Below are positions 25,436-32,850 of a stretch of DNA of 64,000 nucleotides, in pieces; within the stretch, counting starts at the first letter, position 1; each line of letters opens with the position of its first letter. This DNA comes from Methylobacterium durans. GTDB taxonomy: Bacteria; Pseudomonadota; Alphaproteobacteria; Rhizobiales; Beijerinckiaceae. Position numbers and translations under genes: made by a program. The DNA lies in assembly GCF_003173715.1 (NCBI RefSeq), contig NZ_CP029550.1:2108001-2172000 (forward strand), read 5' to 3'. The notes under the pieces are model-generated. The model saw only the letters and a program-made list of their open reading frames with translations. It made no database searches and was not told the DNA's origin.

Positions 25436-26302
25436 TCAGGCACCGCGTTCCAGCGAGTGCACGATGTGCTCCGCGAGCTTCGCGGCCGGAACCGACAGCG
25501 TCGAGGCTGCCATCAATGCGATCTCCGTTGCCGAGAGGTCCGGCATACTCGGTCCCTCCAGCACCGAGAAGTCGGCCGGCACCATGTCCTTGGGCAGTAC
25601 CGTCACCCCAAGCCCCGCACGCACGGCGGCCTGCGCGCCCGCCAGCGACGTCGAAGTATAGGCCACCCGCCAGCGCCGTCCTAGCCGATCGAGTGCTCGC
25701 ATCGCCCGTTTGCGATACACGCAAGGATGCGGCGAGACCACGAGAGGCAGGTCGTGCTCCGTGTCGGCGAAGACAGGCACGCGTTGTGGCGCGCAGGCCC
25801 AGACCAGCGCCTCGTGCCAGACCCGGACGCCCTCGCTGGGACCGAGCGGCTCACGCTTGATCAGCACAAGGTCGAACTCGCCTGCGCCGAACCGCTCGAT
25901 AAGGTTCAAGGTCAGGTCGGTGGTCACCTCAAGCGCAACATTCGGATGGGCCGTCGCGAAGGCGGCCAACACGCCCGACAGATGCGCGGTGGCGAAGTCC
26001 TCCGGCGTGCCAAGTCGCACGAGACCGGATACGGCCGGCTCGATCATGCGTGCGACGAGCTCGTCCGATAGCATGATGATGCGCCGGCCGTGAGTGGCTA
26101 GGACCTCGCCGTCGCTGGTCAGCCTGAACGAGCGTGGCGAACGCTCGATCAAACGGCAACCGAGCGTGTCCTCCAGCCGCTTGATCTGCAAGCTGATCGT
26201 CGGTTGGCTGAGGCGCAGACGCTCGCCCGCTCGCGTCAAACCGCCGGCGTCCACGACGGCGAGAAAAGTGCGGACCAGATCGAGGTTCAGACTCGGCAGC
26301 AT
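25436..26302 (-). CDS. LysR-family regulator, divergent from the bicarbonate transporter gene
   Basis: 288 residues from ATG 26302. Winged helix-turn-helix at the N terminus (LDLVRTFLAVVDAGGLTRAG, ERLRLSQPTISLQIKRLE) and a substrate-binding domain (about 90-285; GLVRLGTPEDFATAHLSGVL). The stop lies about 65 bp from the IS1182 right end. Divergent arrangement with a 100-bp gap strongly suggests it controls the SbtA-like gene and itself, as usual for LysR pairs. Effector unknown; bicarbonate-related signals are inference. Confidence 0.9.
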   Translation of the reverse strand: MLPSLNLDLVRTFLAVVDAGGLTRAGERLRLSQPTISLQIKRLEDTLGCRLIERSPRSFRLTSDGEVLATHGRRIIMLSDELVARMIEPAVSGLVRLGTPEDFATAHLSGVLAAFATAHPNVALEVTTDLTLNLIERFGAGEFDLVLIKREPLGPSEGVRVWHEALVWACAPQRVPVFADTEHDLPLVVSPHPCVYRKRAMRALDRLGRRWRVAYTSTSLAGAQAAVRAGLGVTVLPKDMVPADFSVLEGPSMPDLSATEIALMAASTLSVPAAKLAEHIVHSLERGA

Positions 26303-26402
26303 GGTCAATCATTGCCGATCGCAATGACAGACTGCAAGACATAGCCGTATCGCACATGCTGGTAAGCCTGCACTGTCCGCTCGATCACCGGGACCCGCTG
26401 CG

Positions 26403-27434
26403 ATGACCACCCTCGACCTTCTGCAGGCCAACCTGCTTTCGCCGCCCGTGCTCTGCTTCGCACTCGGCGCTTTGGCCGTCGCAGCTCGCTCGGACCTGCG
26501 CGTGCCCGAACCGGTCTTCGCGGCCCTGTCGATGTACCTGATGCTCTCGATCGGGCTGCGCGGCGGGGCAGAGCTTGGTCACGTCTCAGTGCAAGCCGTG
26601 GCCGCGCCGATCGCCGGGGCGTTCCTGATCTGCTGCGCCATTCCGCTGTGGTGCTACGCAGCCCTGCGACGCCTTGGTCGACTGTCGGTGCCGGACTCGG
26701 CGGCGCTGGCCGCGCATTACGGCTCGGTCTCGGCTGTGACCTTCGCTGCAGTGACGGCCATGCTCGACCGCCAAGCCGTGTCCTATGAGGGCTACGCGGC
26801 CACGCTGCTGGCGGTCATGGAAGTGCCCGCCATCATCGTCGCGATCGGTCTCGCGCGCGTGGCGGAAACGGCTTCGGCTGGTGGGATTGTCGCGACGGGT
26901 AGCGGCGGCGCTTTTCTCGGCGCGAACAGACCGGTGACGCGCGGGGGTGGGCAGGCGCTGCTGGCCGAGGTTCTGTCCTCGAAAAGCGTACTGATCCTGA
27001 TCGGCGGCCTCGCCATCGGCGCACTTGCTGGTTCTGCCAGCCTGACGAAGGTCAAGCCATTCTTCGTCGACCTGTTTCCGGGAGCGCTGTGCGTGTTCCT
27101 GCTGGCGCTTGGCCACATGGCTGCGAGCCGGGCGAGCGAGTTCCGTAAAGCCGGCGTGTTCCTGGTCGGTTTCGCCCTGCTGATGCCGCTCCTGCACGCG
27201 ACGCTCGGCCTGGGCATCGCCTATGCAGTCGGCTTATCAATGGGCGGAGCGATCATCCTGGCGACCCTGGCGGCGAGCGCCTCCTACATCGCGGCTCCTG
27301 CCGCAGTGCAGCTCGCGCTGCCGGAGGCCAATCCGAGCCTCTACCTGACCTGCTCGCTCGCGATCACCTTCCCCTTCAACATCGCGCTCGGACTGCCGCT
27401 CTACCAGGCGATGGCTCAGGCCTTCTATGGCTAG
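26403..27434 (+). CDS. sbtA: Sodium-dependent bicarbonate transporter family permease (SbtA-like)
   Basis: 343 residues, ten hydrophobic segments in two related halves. LLSPPVLCFALGALAVAARS and DLRVPEPVFAALSMYLMLSI followed by GLRGG are the family start; AAHYGSVSAVTFAAVTAM in the first half and LATLAASASYIAAPAAVQLA in the second half are the inverted substrate-binding segments. In cyanobacteria SbtA imports HCO3- with Na+. Here no SbtB PII-like gene follows. In a methylotroph it might feed carboxylases; that is inference. Confidence 0.88.
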   Translation: MTTLDLLQANLLSPPVLCFALGALAVAARSDLRVPEPVFAALSMYLMLSIGLRGGAELGHVSVQAVAAPIAGAFLICCAIPLWCYAALRRLGRLSVPDSAALAAHYGSVSAVTFAAVTAMLDRQAVSYEGYAATLLAVMEVPAIIVAIGLARVAETASAGGIVATGSGGAFLGANRPVTRGGGQALLAEVLSSKSVLILIGGLAIGALAGSASLTKVKPFFVDLFPGALCVFLLALGHMAASRASEFRKAGVFLVGFALLMPLLHATLGLGIAYAVGLSMGGAIILATLAASASYIAAPAAVQLALPEANPSLYLTCSLAITFPFNIALGLPLYQAMAQAFYG

Positions 27435-27444
27435 GCGCGCCGCA

Positions 27445-27507
27445 CTACCTGTGGTCGCGGGTCACGTCGTCGCCATCGTGCAGCACGTCGAAGTAGTACC
27501 AGGGCAT
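27445..27507 (-). pseudogene. DUF6894 N-terminal stub
   Basis: Reads MPWYYFDVLHDGDDVTRDHR and stop. This is the first 20 residues of a DUF6894 protein (compare MPWFYFHLRTPAGLERDDVG at 28421 and MPRYFFDVHDGGPDVDDTGT at 30734); the remaining ~60 residues are missing. It is probably a deletion remnant. Confidence 0.6.
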
Positions 27508-27553
27508 GCGCTCTCCCGCTGGCAGGGGCAGGCTGCAGCATCGCCTCACAGTA

Positions 27554-27676
27554 TCACTTCGCGCCGGATCCCGAGATTTGCGCCGACGGATAATGGGCCT
27601 GCCCGACAGCCGAAGCGGTCGTCACGATCACCAGCCCGGTGATGATGATGGCGAAGGCGCGGACGTACTGCTGCAT
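27554..27676 (-). CDS. 40-residue exported peptide, unknown
   Basis: MQQYVRAFAIIITGLVIVTT then ASAVGQAHYPSAQISGSGAK. A signal-peptide-like start with cleavage probable after ASA and a short polar remainder. Only a weak ribosome site is present. Below automatic size limits. Confidence 0.35.
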   Translation of the reverse strand: MQQYVRAFAIIITGLVIVTTASAVGQAHYPSAQISGSGAK

Positions 27677-27780
27677 GGTGATAGGCAATGGCGGTGCTCC
27701 TCTGGCAGGAGCCTAATGCGCCAACCGTGCCAGCCCGTTCCGTGAGCGGTGGTAGATCACCCGCGCGCTCCTGCCCATCG

Positions 27781-27912
27781 TCACTGCAAGCTGGCAGTTG
27801 CCGCGGCATAGATCGCGATGACGATCAGGCCATAGGCGAGGGTCTCGCCCACCAAGAGGGCGACCCAGGCGGGGAAGGGGATCTTGGTGTGCCACTCCAG
27901 GAAGTGCCGCAT
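27781..27912 (-). CDS. 43-residue single-span membrane protein
   Basis: GGGAGG eight bases before the ATG. MRHFLEWHTKIPFPAWVALL then VGETLAYGLIVIAIYAAATA: an amphipathic start, one long hydrophobic span, short end SLQ. The strong ribosome site supports translation. Function unknown. Confidence 0.5.
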   Translation of the reverse strand: MRHFLEWHTKIPFPAWVALLVGETLAYGLIVIAIYAAATASLQ

Positions 27913-28130
27913 GCCGGGCCTCCCTCTGTCCAGAGTCAACGCGCGGCCGGGCTCGCCGTGTGCCCCGTCGCGCGAATTAGGCGGCCCCTGCTGGGAGCGA
28001 GGCTCGATCCACTGGCTGAGACCGGCCGCACAACGACGGCCGCCAGCGAGCCTCTCATTGGAAGCTAGGGCATGCGCCAGAGGCTCAGGCTGGACAGCAA
28101 GGGCGGAGTCCGTGAGACCCCGCCCCCGTC

Positions 28131-28421
28131 TTACATCCCCGCGTTGATCGCAATCTCGTCGCCGGGATCGATCGAAGCAGTTGCTGTTCCGATCGCCGAA
28201 GCCGCAGTGAGAGCCGCAATCATAGCGACGATGACCGCGGCGTCGGCGATCTCAAAGCGGCAGCGCCACGGGTCCGTCTTCTTCGCCAGCAACTCGGTTG
28301 TCAGGGTTGGGATCGCCCGACAGGCGTCCAGGTAGGCCGCCTCAATCCCGATCAGGTCGAGCCCGACGTCGTCGCGCTCCAGACCGGCAGGGGTGCGCAG
28401 GTGGAAGTAGAACCAGGGCAT
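28131..28421 (-). CDS. DUF6894 family protein
   Basis: 96 residues from ATG 28421. Begins MPWFYFHLRTPAGLERDDVG LD-type strand-loop of DUF6894, continues with the LIGIEAAYLDACRAIPTLTT helix, and has an extra C-terminal Ala-rich hydrophobic segment (AAVIVAMIAALTAASAIGTA) absent from the short member at 30495. Family function is unknown. One of three DUF6894 copies within 3.3 kb. Confidence 0.75.
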   Translation of the reverse strand: MPWFYFHLRTPAGLERDDVGLDLIGIEAAYLDACRAIPTLTTELLAKKTDPWRCRFEIADAAVIVAMIAALTAASAIGTATASIDPGDEIAINAGM

Positions 28422-28592
28422 CTCGCCTCGTAGCTCGGTCGGCGCAGAAGGACATTCACGCAGGCGAACAAATCGACCGTACCCAGCGGGACGCAACCGT
28501 CGACAACGTACCGCCCGCTTGCCGTTGCTATCCTGCTTGTTAACATCTGTTGCACCGGCAACAGGCCAGGGCTGTGTTCGCGCTCCGCTCAG

Positions 28593-28880
28593 ATGGCGTA
28601 CAAGGCCCTCGCCCAACCAGAGCCGCACATGACGCCTGCCACTCGCTGCTCGCGAACCATCGAGCACCTGTCCGCCCTCACAACCTCCGATGTTGCGCAC
28701 CGCGTCGTCCAAGCTCTCGACGAGCTTGAGGACGCCTATCCGGATCGCAGCGACCGCGTGATTGCGATGGAAGACGTCTTGCAGACCTTCGTGCGCAGCC
28801 GGGCCGGCAAAGAGCGCAAGGCGCCTTTCGCCCGGTTCGTCTACGTCACGATTAATCGCCGGCTGTCCGTCGTCAGATGA
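28593..28880 (+). CDS. 95-residue protein abutting the IS3 element, unknown
   Basis: MAYKALAQPEPHMTPATRCS start, or ATG 28629. The body is helical (TSDVAHRVVQALDELEDAYP, VLQTFVRSRAGKERKAPFAR). The stop codon is three bases before the left end of the IS3-type element at 28883, so the native C terminus could have been replaced on insertion. No domain recognised. Confidence 0.4.
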   Translation: MAYKALAQPEPHMTPATRCSRTIEHLSALTTSDVAHRVVQALDELEDAYPDRSDRVIAMEDVLQTFVRSRAGKERKAPFARFVYVTINRRLSVVR

Positions 28881-28937
28881 TTTGAGACGATCTGGGACGC
28901 TCAGGAACGGAGGCTCTGGTCCACCTGGGTTGAGAGG

Positions 28938-29918
28938 TTAGGCAGCCCGCGCGTGGTGGCGCAAGCGGCGGTCGATGAGGGTCTGACGCTTGATCTGCGC
29001 CCGCTCGCGCAGGATGCCCTCGCCGCGGCCGAGATAGACGTCAGCGGGGGTGAGATTGCCCAGGCTCTCGTGAGCTCGGACGTGGTTGTAGTGCTCCACG
29101 AAGGCGGCAACCCGGGCCTCCAACTCGCCCGGCAGGTAGGCGTGTTCGAGCAGGATGCGGTTCTTGAGCGTCTGGTGCCAGCGCTCGATCTTGCCCTGCG
29201 TCTGGGGATGGCGCGGCGCACCGCGGATGTGGGTCATGCCTCGGCTGCCGAGCCATGTCGCCAAGTCACCCGCGACGTAGCTCGATCCGTTGTCGGTCAG
29301 CAGCCGCGGGCGATGCGCCACCGGCACCTGATCGAGCCCGGCCGCGGTCAGCGCCAGATCGAGCGTGGCGGTGACGTCGCTGGCCTGCATCGTGGCGCAG
29401 AGCTTCCAGGCCACGATGAAGCGCGAGAAGTCGTCCAGCACCGTCGACAGGTAGTACCAGCCCCAGCCGACAACCTTCAGGTAGGTGAAGTCGGTCTGCC
29501 AGAGCTGGTTGGGCGCCGTGGTCTTGTCGCGGAACGCGTCGGCGGCCTTGACGACGATGTAAGCGGGGCTGGTGATCAGGTCCTGGGCCTTGAGCAGGCG
29601 GTAGACGCTGGCTTCCGAGACGAAGTAGCGCCGCTCGTCGGTGAAGCGCACCGCCAGTTCGCGTGGGCTGAGTTCCGGCTCCTCCAGCGCGAGGGCGACG
29701 ATCTGCTCGCGGATCTCTGTCGGTAGACGGTTCCAGACCCGGCTGGGCCGGGATGGTCGGTCAGCCAATGCCTCGGGACCGCCTCTCAGGTAGGCGTCGT
29801 ACCAGCGGTAGAACGTCGATCGGGTGATGCCGAGCTTCTCCAGGGTGCGGCGCACCGGCAGGTGGGATTGCTCAACCAGCCGGATGATCTCCAGCTTCTC
29901 AGGGGCTGGGTACCTCAT
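28938..29918 (-). CDS. IS3 family transposase OrfB (integrase core)
   Basis: 326 residues. N-terminal helix-turn-helix segments (PVRRTLEKLGITRSTFYRWY), HTH_21-like region (ELSPRELAVRFTDERRYFVS), then the rve integrase core with LWQTDFTYLKVVGWGWYYLS (first Asp), RPRLLTDNGSSYVAGDLATW (second Asp) and HPQTQGKIERWHQTLKNRIL (Glu). The start overlaps the OrfA stop as ATGA (29915-29918), normal for IS3 elements. Intact. Confidence 0.93.
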   Translation of the reverse strand: MRYPAPEKLEIIRLVEQSHLPVRRTLEKLGITRSTFYRWYDAYLRGGPEALADRPSRPSRVWNRLPTEIREQIVALALEEPELSPRELAVRFTDERRYFVSEASVYRLLKAQDLITSPAYIVVKAADAFRDKTTAPNQLWQTDFTYLKVVGWGWYYLSTVLDDFSRFIVAWKLCATMQASDVTATLDLALTAAGLDQVPVAHRPRLLTDNGSSYVAGDLATWLGSRGMTHIRGAPRHPQTQGKIERWHQTLKNRILLEHAYLPGELEARVAAFVEHYNHVRAHESLGNLTPADVYLGRGEGILRERAQIKRQTLIDRRLRHHARAA

Positions 29919-30289
29919 GCCTCGTCGTCCCCAGCCCCGCTCATGCTTTTTTTGAGCAGGCGGTTCTCCAGGAGGAGATCGGCCACAACCTCCTTCAGCG
30001 CGCCCGCCTCGCGGCGCAGCTCCTTGACTTCGTCTGCTGTCGCCGCCCGCGCCGTGTCGCCCGCCAGCCGCTTCTTACCGGCTTCCAGGAACTCCTTGGA
30101 CCAGCCGTAGTACATCGAGCTGGCGATGCCCTCGCGCCGACACAGCTCGGCGATACTGTCCTCGCCGCGCAGGCCCTCCAGCACGATGCGGATCTTCTCC
30201 TCGGCCGAGAACTGCCGGCGGGTGGCCCGGCGGATGTCTTTGATCACCGCGTCTGCCGGCTTGCGTGCCAGTCCGGATGTCTGCTTCAT
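29915..30289 (-). CDS. IS3 family transposase OrfA (helix-turn-helix)
   Basis: 124 residues: RRQFSAEEKIRIVLEGLRGE then IAELCRREGIASSMYYGWSK is the HTH_Tnp_1 domain that binds the element ends; the C-terminal leucine-rich coiled coil (EVKELRREAGALKEVVADLL, LENRLLKKS) is for multimerisation. Overlaps OrfB by four bases and is expected to yield an OrfAB fusion by frameshift or re-initiation. Confidence 0.92.
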   Translation of the reverse strand: MKQTSGLARKPADAVIKDIRRATRRQFSAEEKIRIVLEGLRGEDSIAELCRREGIASSMYYGWSKEFLEAGKKRLAGDTARAATADEVKELRREAGALKEVVADLLLENRLLKKSMSGAGDDEA

Positions 30290-30378
30290 CGTCGTGCCTC
30301 AGGACTACGATGAACCAGCCATCCTCCGTTCGTGAAGGGCCTCGATGTGTCTCAGGAGCGCTGACGGCGGACAGGGCG

Positions 30379-30477
30379 GTGAGCCGTGAGCGGGATGCTC
30401 TGCACGCCACCCTGGCTCAGACCTATGCGCTCCTGGCGCGCCTTCGCTCGCGGGGGCAGGGCCAGCAGGAGGCGTAA
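30379..30477 (+). pseudogene. Coding remnant right of the IS3 element
   Basis: After the right inverted repeat a short plus-strand frame reads VSRERDALHATLAQTYALLA then RLRSRGQGQQEA and stop. It looks like the helical C-terminal end of a protein, without a proper start or ribosome site. It may be the tail of a gene cut by the IS3 insertion, but I cannot join it convincingly to the gene on the left. Confidence 0.35.
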
Positions 30478-30494
30478 GGAGTGAACGGGCGGGT

Positions 30495-30734
30495 TTACCG
30501 CTGCAGCCGCACGCCTGAGTAGGTGAGCGTGGCCGAGTAGACGGGATAGTCGTCCTCGTCCCTCACCAGCACGGTGAACGTGCTCTGGTCCCCTCCCTTG
30601 GGGATGTCCTCACGGGCGATGTTCGGCAGGAGAGACTTGGCCTTGGCATAGGCCTCGTCCGGGCCTGCCAACTCGGTTCCAGTGTCATCGACGTCGGGAC
30701 CGCCGTCGTGAACGTCGAAGAAGTAGCGGGGCAT
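30495..30734 (-). CDS. DUF6894 family protein
   Basis: 79 residues, the standard length. MPRYFFDVHDGGPDVDDTGT, ELAGPDEAYAKAKSLLPNIA and FTVLVRDEDDYPVYSATLTY follow the family layout (strand, acidic loop, helix, two strands). Members occur in many copies in Methylobacterium and Bradyrhizobium; function unknown. Two relatives lie at 27.4 and 28.1 kb. Confidence 0.85.
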   Translation of the reverse strand: MPRYFFDVHDGGPDVDDTGTELAGPDEAYAKAKSLLPNIAREDIPKGGDQSTFTVLVRDEDDYPVYSATLTYSGVRLQR

Positions 30735-31148
30735 ATGGCTCTCCGCAGGTCAGGCGGGAGCATACGCATCTCTCAGGCGCCAGCAGCCAGGGATCGAGCC
30801 AGCGATGGTCGATTTCTGCGCCGATCGGTACGGAAGATGCCACAACGTTTGTGAACCCTTGCAGGAGATGGCGACCGCGTTCCGATAGAGCTTGCCCGTG
30901 TGGACCGTTCCATCTCCAGCGAGGGCCACGCCAACTGGACGCCTCGGGACGCAGGTTCGTCTGGCCTCCGAGATCCTGATGGAACGAGCATGCGCTGCGT
31001 GCATATCGAGCTTCGTCCGTTGGGGCATACCTCAGTGAACGCACGGAAAGAAGGTCAAATGCGCGTCCGCAAGGCTTGTCTCGGTTAACGGACACTTGGC
31101 TCTGCGGACAGGATTCCAGCCAGCCGTCCTAAGCGGTGACTTCGACCG
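30735..31148. other. 410-bp stretch without a convincing gene
   Basis: Promoter side of the DUF6894 gene. Several overlapping frames exist on both strands; none has a good start or recognisable sequence. Confidence 0.35.
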
Positions 31149-31364
31149 TCACTCTTCCGGCCGGCTCCCCGCTGCGACCGAGGCTACCCTCCGGCGCCTG
31201 CGTGATCCGCTGCCCTGCTGATCCATGTTGCGGCTGAGCGCCTTCAACGTCAGCTCGAGCCACATGCGGTACGCGCTCTGGCGGATTGCCGCGGCGGCCG
31301 AAGAGCCCTCCTGCCCAAGAGTCTGAGCGGCCTCCCACAACTCGCGTGCCATCAGCGTTCGCAT
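31149..31364 (-). CDS. 71-residue helical protein, unknown
   Basis: MRTLMARELWEAAQTLGQEG then AAIRQSAYRMWLELTLKALS: a compact amphipathic helical protein with Trp residues and a basic end. An overlapping frame on the same strand (31129-31389) lacks such order and is taken as the shadow. No family recognised. Confidence 0.45.
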   Translation of the reverse strand: MRTLMARELWEAAQTLGQEGSSAAAAIRQSAYRMWLELTLKALSRNMDQQGSGSRRRRRVASVAAGSRPEE

Positions 31365-31635
31365 GCGTTGCCCAATTTGCCGCCCTCAAGGCAGATTGAG
31401 CAAACAGCGTCAGAGCTCAATTCGACTTTGGTAGGGCGCAAGCGAGTTCGGCGAGCCACAGGCCCAATCGCCGACGATGAGTGGGTAGCAGCCTAGCTGA
31501 TCTGCAGCCGTACCATCGGACCTCGGGGCACGAACCACAGACAGCGATGGGGAACGGCGAGGAACACCATGGGGAACATAGGGAACACCGCGACCGTTCG
31601 CGGCACAAGAACGTCAGCAGGATCAATAGGTTGAG

Positions 31636-31690
31636 TGGAGCGGGCGATCGGGATCGAGCCGACGACATTCAGCTTGGGAAGCTGTCGCAG
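31636..31690 (-). other. tRNA-Gly(CCC) 3' fragment, candidate attachment site
   Basis: On the minus strand the sequence runs from the anticodon arm (CAGCTTCCCAAGCTG, anticodon CCC) through a variable region, T arm (GTCGG-CTCGATC-CCGAT) and acceptor strand CGCCCGC T to CCA at 31638-31636. The 5' half of a tRNA (acceptor 5' strand and D arm) is absent upstream. It is a typical copy of a tRNA 3' end left by integrase-mediated insertion. No integrase lies next to it. Confidence 0.65.
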
Positions 31691-31852
31691 GACGTTGATG
31701 CTGCTCGAAGGTGTTCCCGATGGGTGCGCTGCTGCAGAGCGCATGATCAACACAGCCGTCCGCGCGGGGAGCCTCGTGTGCCGCTCACCCAGCAAGGCAG
31801 CTACAGCGACAGCCTCCCACAGAGGATGGGGTCCGGCAGCGGTCAGCAGCGA

Positions 31853-32833
31853 TCAATCTGTTCCGCGTGAGTAGGCCACCTTCGCCAGCTGCTCGATAAC
31901 CTGCACCACACGTTCCGTCGCGACATGATGGACCATGTGGCCTGCCGCCCTGATCACCTCCACTGTTCCGCTTGGTACCACTCGCTGAAGCCGCTGAGCC
32001 TGTTCGGGTCCGACGACCTTGTCGCCATCGCCAGCCAAGATAGACACTGGCGTCGAGAGGGCGCCGTAGCGGCCGCTCAGCCTCGACGCATCCATCACCA
32101 TCAGAGCGCCGTCCGAGGCCGTGGCGCGGATCTGCCAGGGCCGTAGCGCCATCGCGGGTGAGTACTCGCGGTCGAACCGCTCCGTCACTGCGCTCGGCGC
32201 GAACATGGCACGCTTCATCGCTGGCATCGTCATCCAACCGAACAGCGGTGAGATCGTGTAGCGCAGGATGTCTCCCAGCACGGGCGTGGCCACCGGTGCG
32301 ACCATCAGCGAATCCAAGCGCGGCGTCGGGAAGTAGTAGCCAGAAATCAGAACGAGACCTGCCGTGCTGGTCGGATGCCGCTCGGCAAGAGCCAAGGCGA
32401 CGAGCGTGCCCCACGAATGTCCCACCACCACAGCACGCTGCACGCCCAGCTGCAGCAGAGCCGCATGGATGAGGTCGGCCTGTTCGCTTGCGGTCCAGAG
32501 CTGGCCACGCGGGCGCGTGCTGTGGCCGAAGCCTGGGCGGTCGAAGATGATGACCCGGTATGTCGCACGAAGCCGCTCAGCAACCCCGCTGGTGTCGAAG
32601 TCGTCGCCTGAGACTGCGTTGCCGTGCAGCAGGATGATGGGGGCGCCGGTGCCTTGGTCGTGGTAGTGCAGGCGCACGCTACCGACTTGGAGGAAGGCGC
32701 CAGTGGGCGGGTGTCGGCGCTCGGCCAGACGGGCGACGGCATAGTTCACGAGCGCCAGCGCCACGAGAGCGGCTATGAGGGCGATCAGCGTCCAGAGCCA
32801 CACTGACCCATGCGTGCTGTCGACGACGATCAT
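31853..32833 (-). CDS. Membrane-anchored alpha/beta hydrolase
   Basis: 326 residues. N-terminal hydrophobic anchor about 11-36 (VWLWTLIALIAALVALALVN), then the alpha/beta hydrolase fold: IILLHGNAVSGDDF (oxyanion region HGN), nucleophile Ser140 in VVVGHSWG, acid Asp in LAGDGDKVVGPEQ, and catalytic His in RAAGHMVHH. It ends 18 bp downstream-adjacent to the P450 gene on the same strand (P450 first), so the two are likely one transcript. Substrate unknown; hydrolysis of esters or epoxides made by the P450 is possible. Confidence 0.88.
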   Translation of the reverse strand: MIVVDSTHGSVWLWTLIALIAALVALALVNYAVARLAERRHPPTGAFLQVGSVRLHYHDQGTGAPIILLHGNAVSGDDFDTSGVAERLRATYRVIIFDRPGFGHSTRPRGQLWTASEQADLIHAALLQLGVQRAVVVGHSWGTLVALALAERHPTSTAGLVLISGYYFPTPRLDSLMVAPVATPVLGDILRYTISPLFGWMTMPAMKRAMFAPSAVTERFDREYSPAMALRPWQIRATASDGALMVMDASRLSGRYGALSTPVSILAGDGDKVVGPEQAQRLQRVVPSGTVEVIRAAGHMVHHVATERVVQVIEQLAKVAYSRGTD

Positions 32834-32850
32834 GGCATCCCCTCTCAGGC

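Larger units (their letters stand above)
28883..30354 (-). mobile_element. IS3-family insertion sequence
   Basis: OrfA and OrfB transposase genes lie between imperfect inverted repeats. The left end begins TGAGAC (28883-28888) with GAACGGAGG at 28904-28912; the right end read on the minus strand begins TGAGAC (30354-30349) with GAACGGAGG about 20 bases in. A target duplication is not evident. Confidence 0.88.

Noticed and set aside
23728..25860. 542-codon plus frame across the IS1182 transposase and LysR region
   Set aside because: Antisense to the transposase and to the LysR gene; both have strong domain evidence on the minus strand.
31493..31795. 100-codon minus-strand frame containing QLPKLNVVGSIPIARS
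   Set aside because: This peptide is the chance translation of the tRNA-Gly 3' fragment at 31636-31690, a known annotation artefact, and the rest has no gene character.
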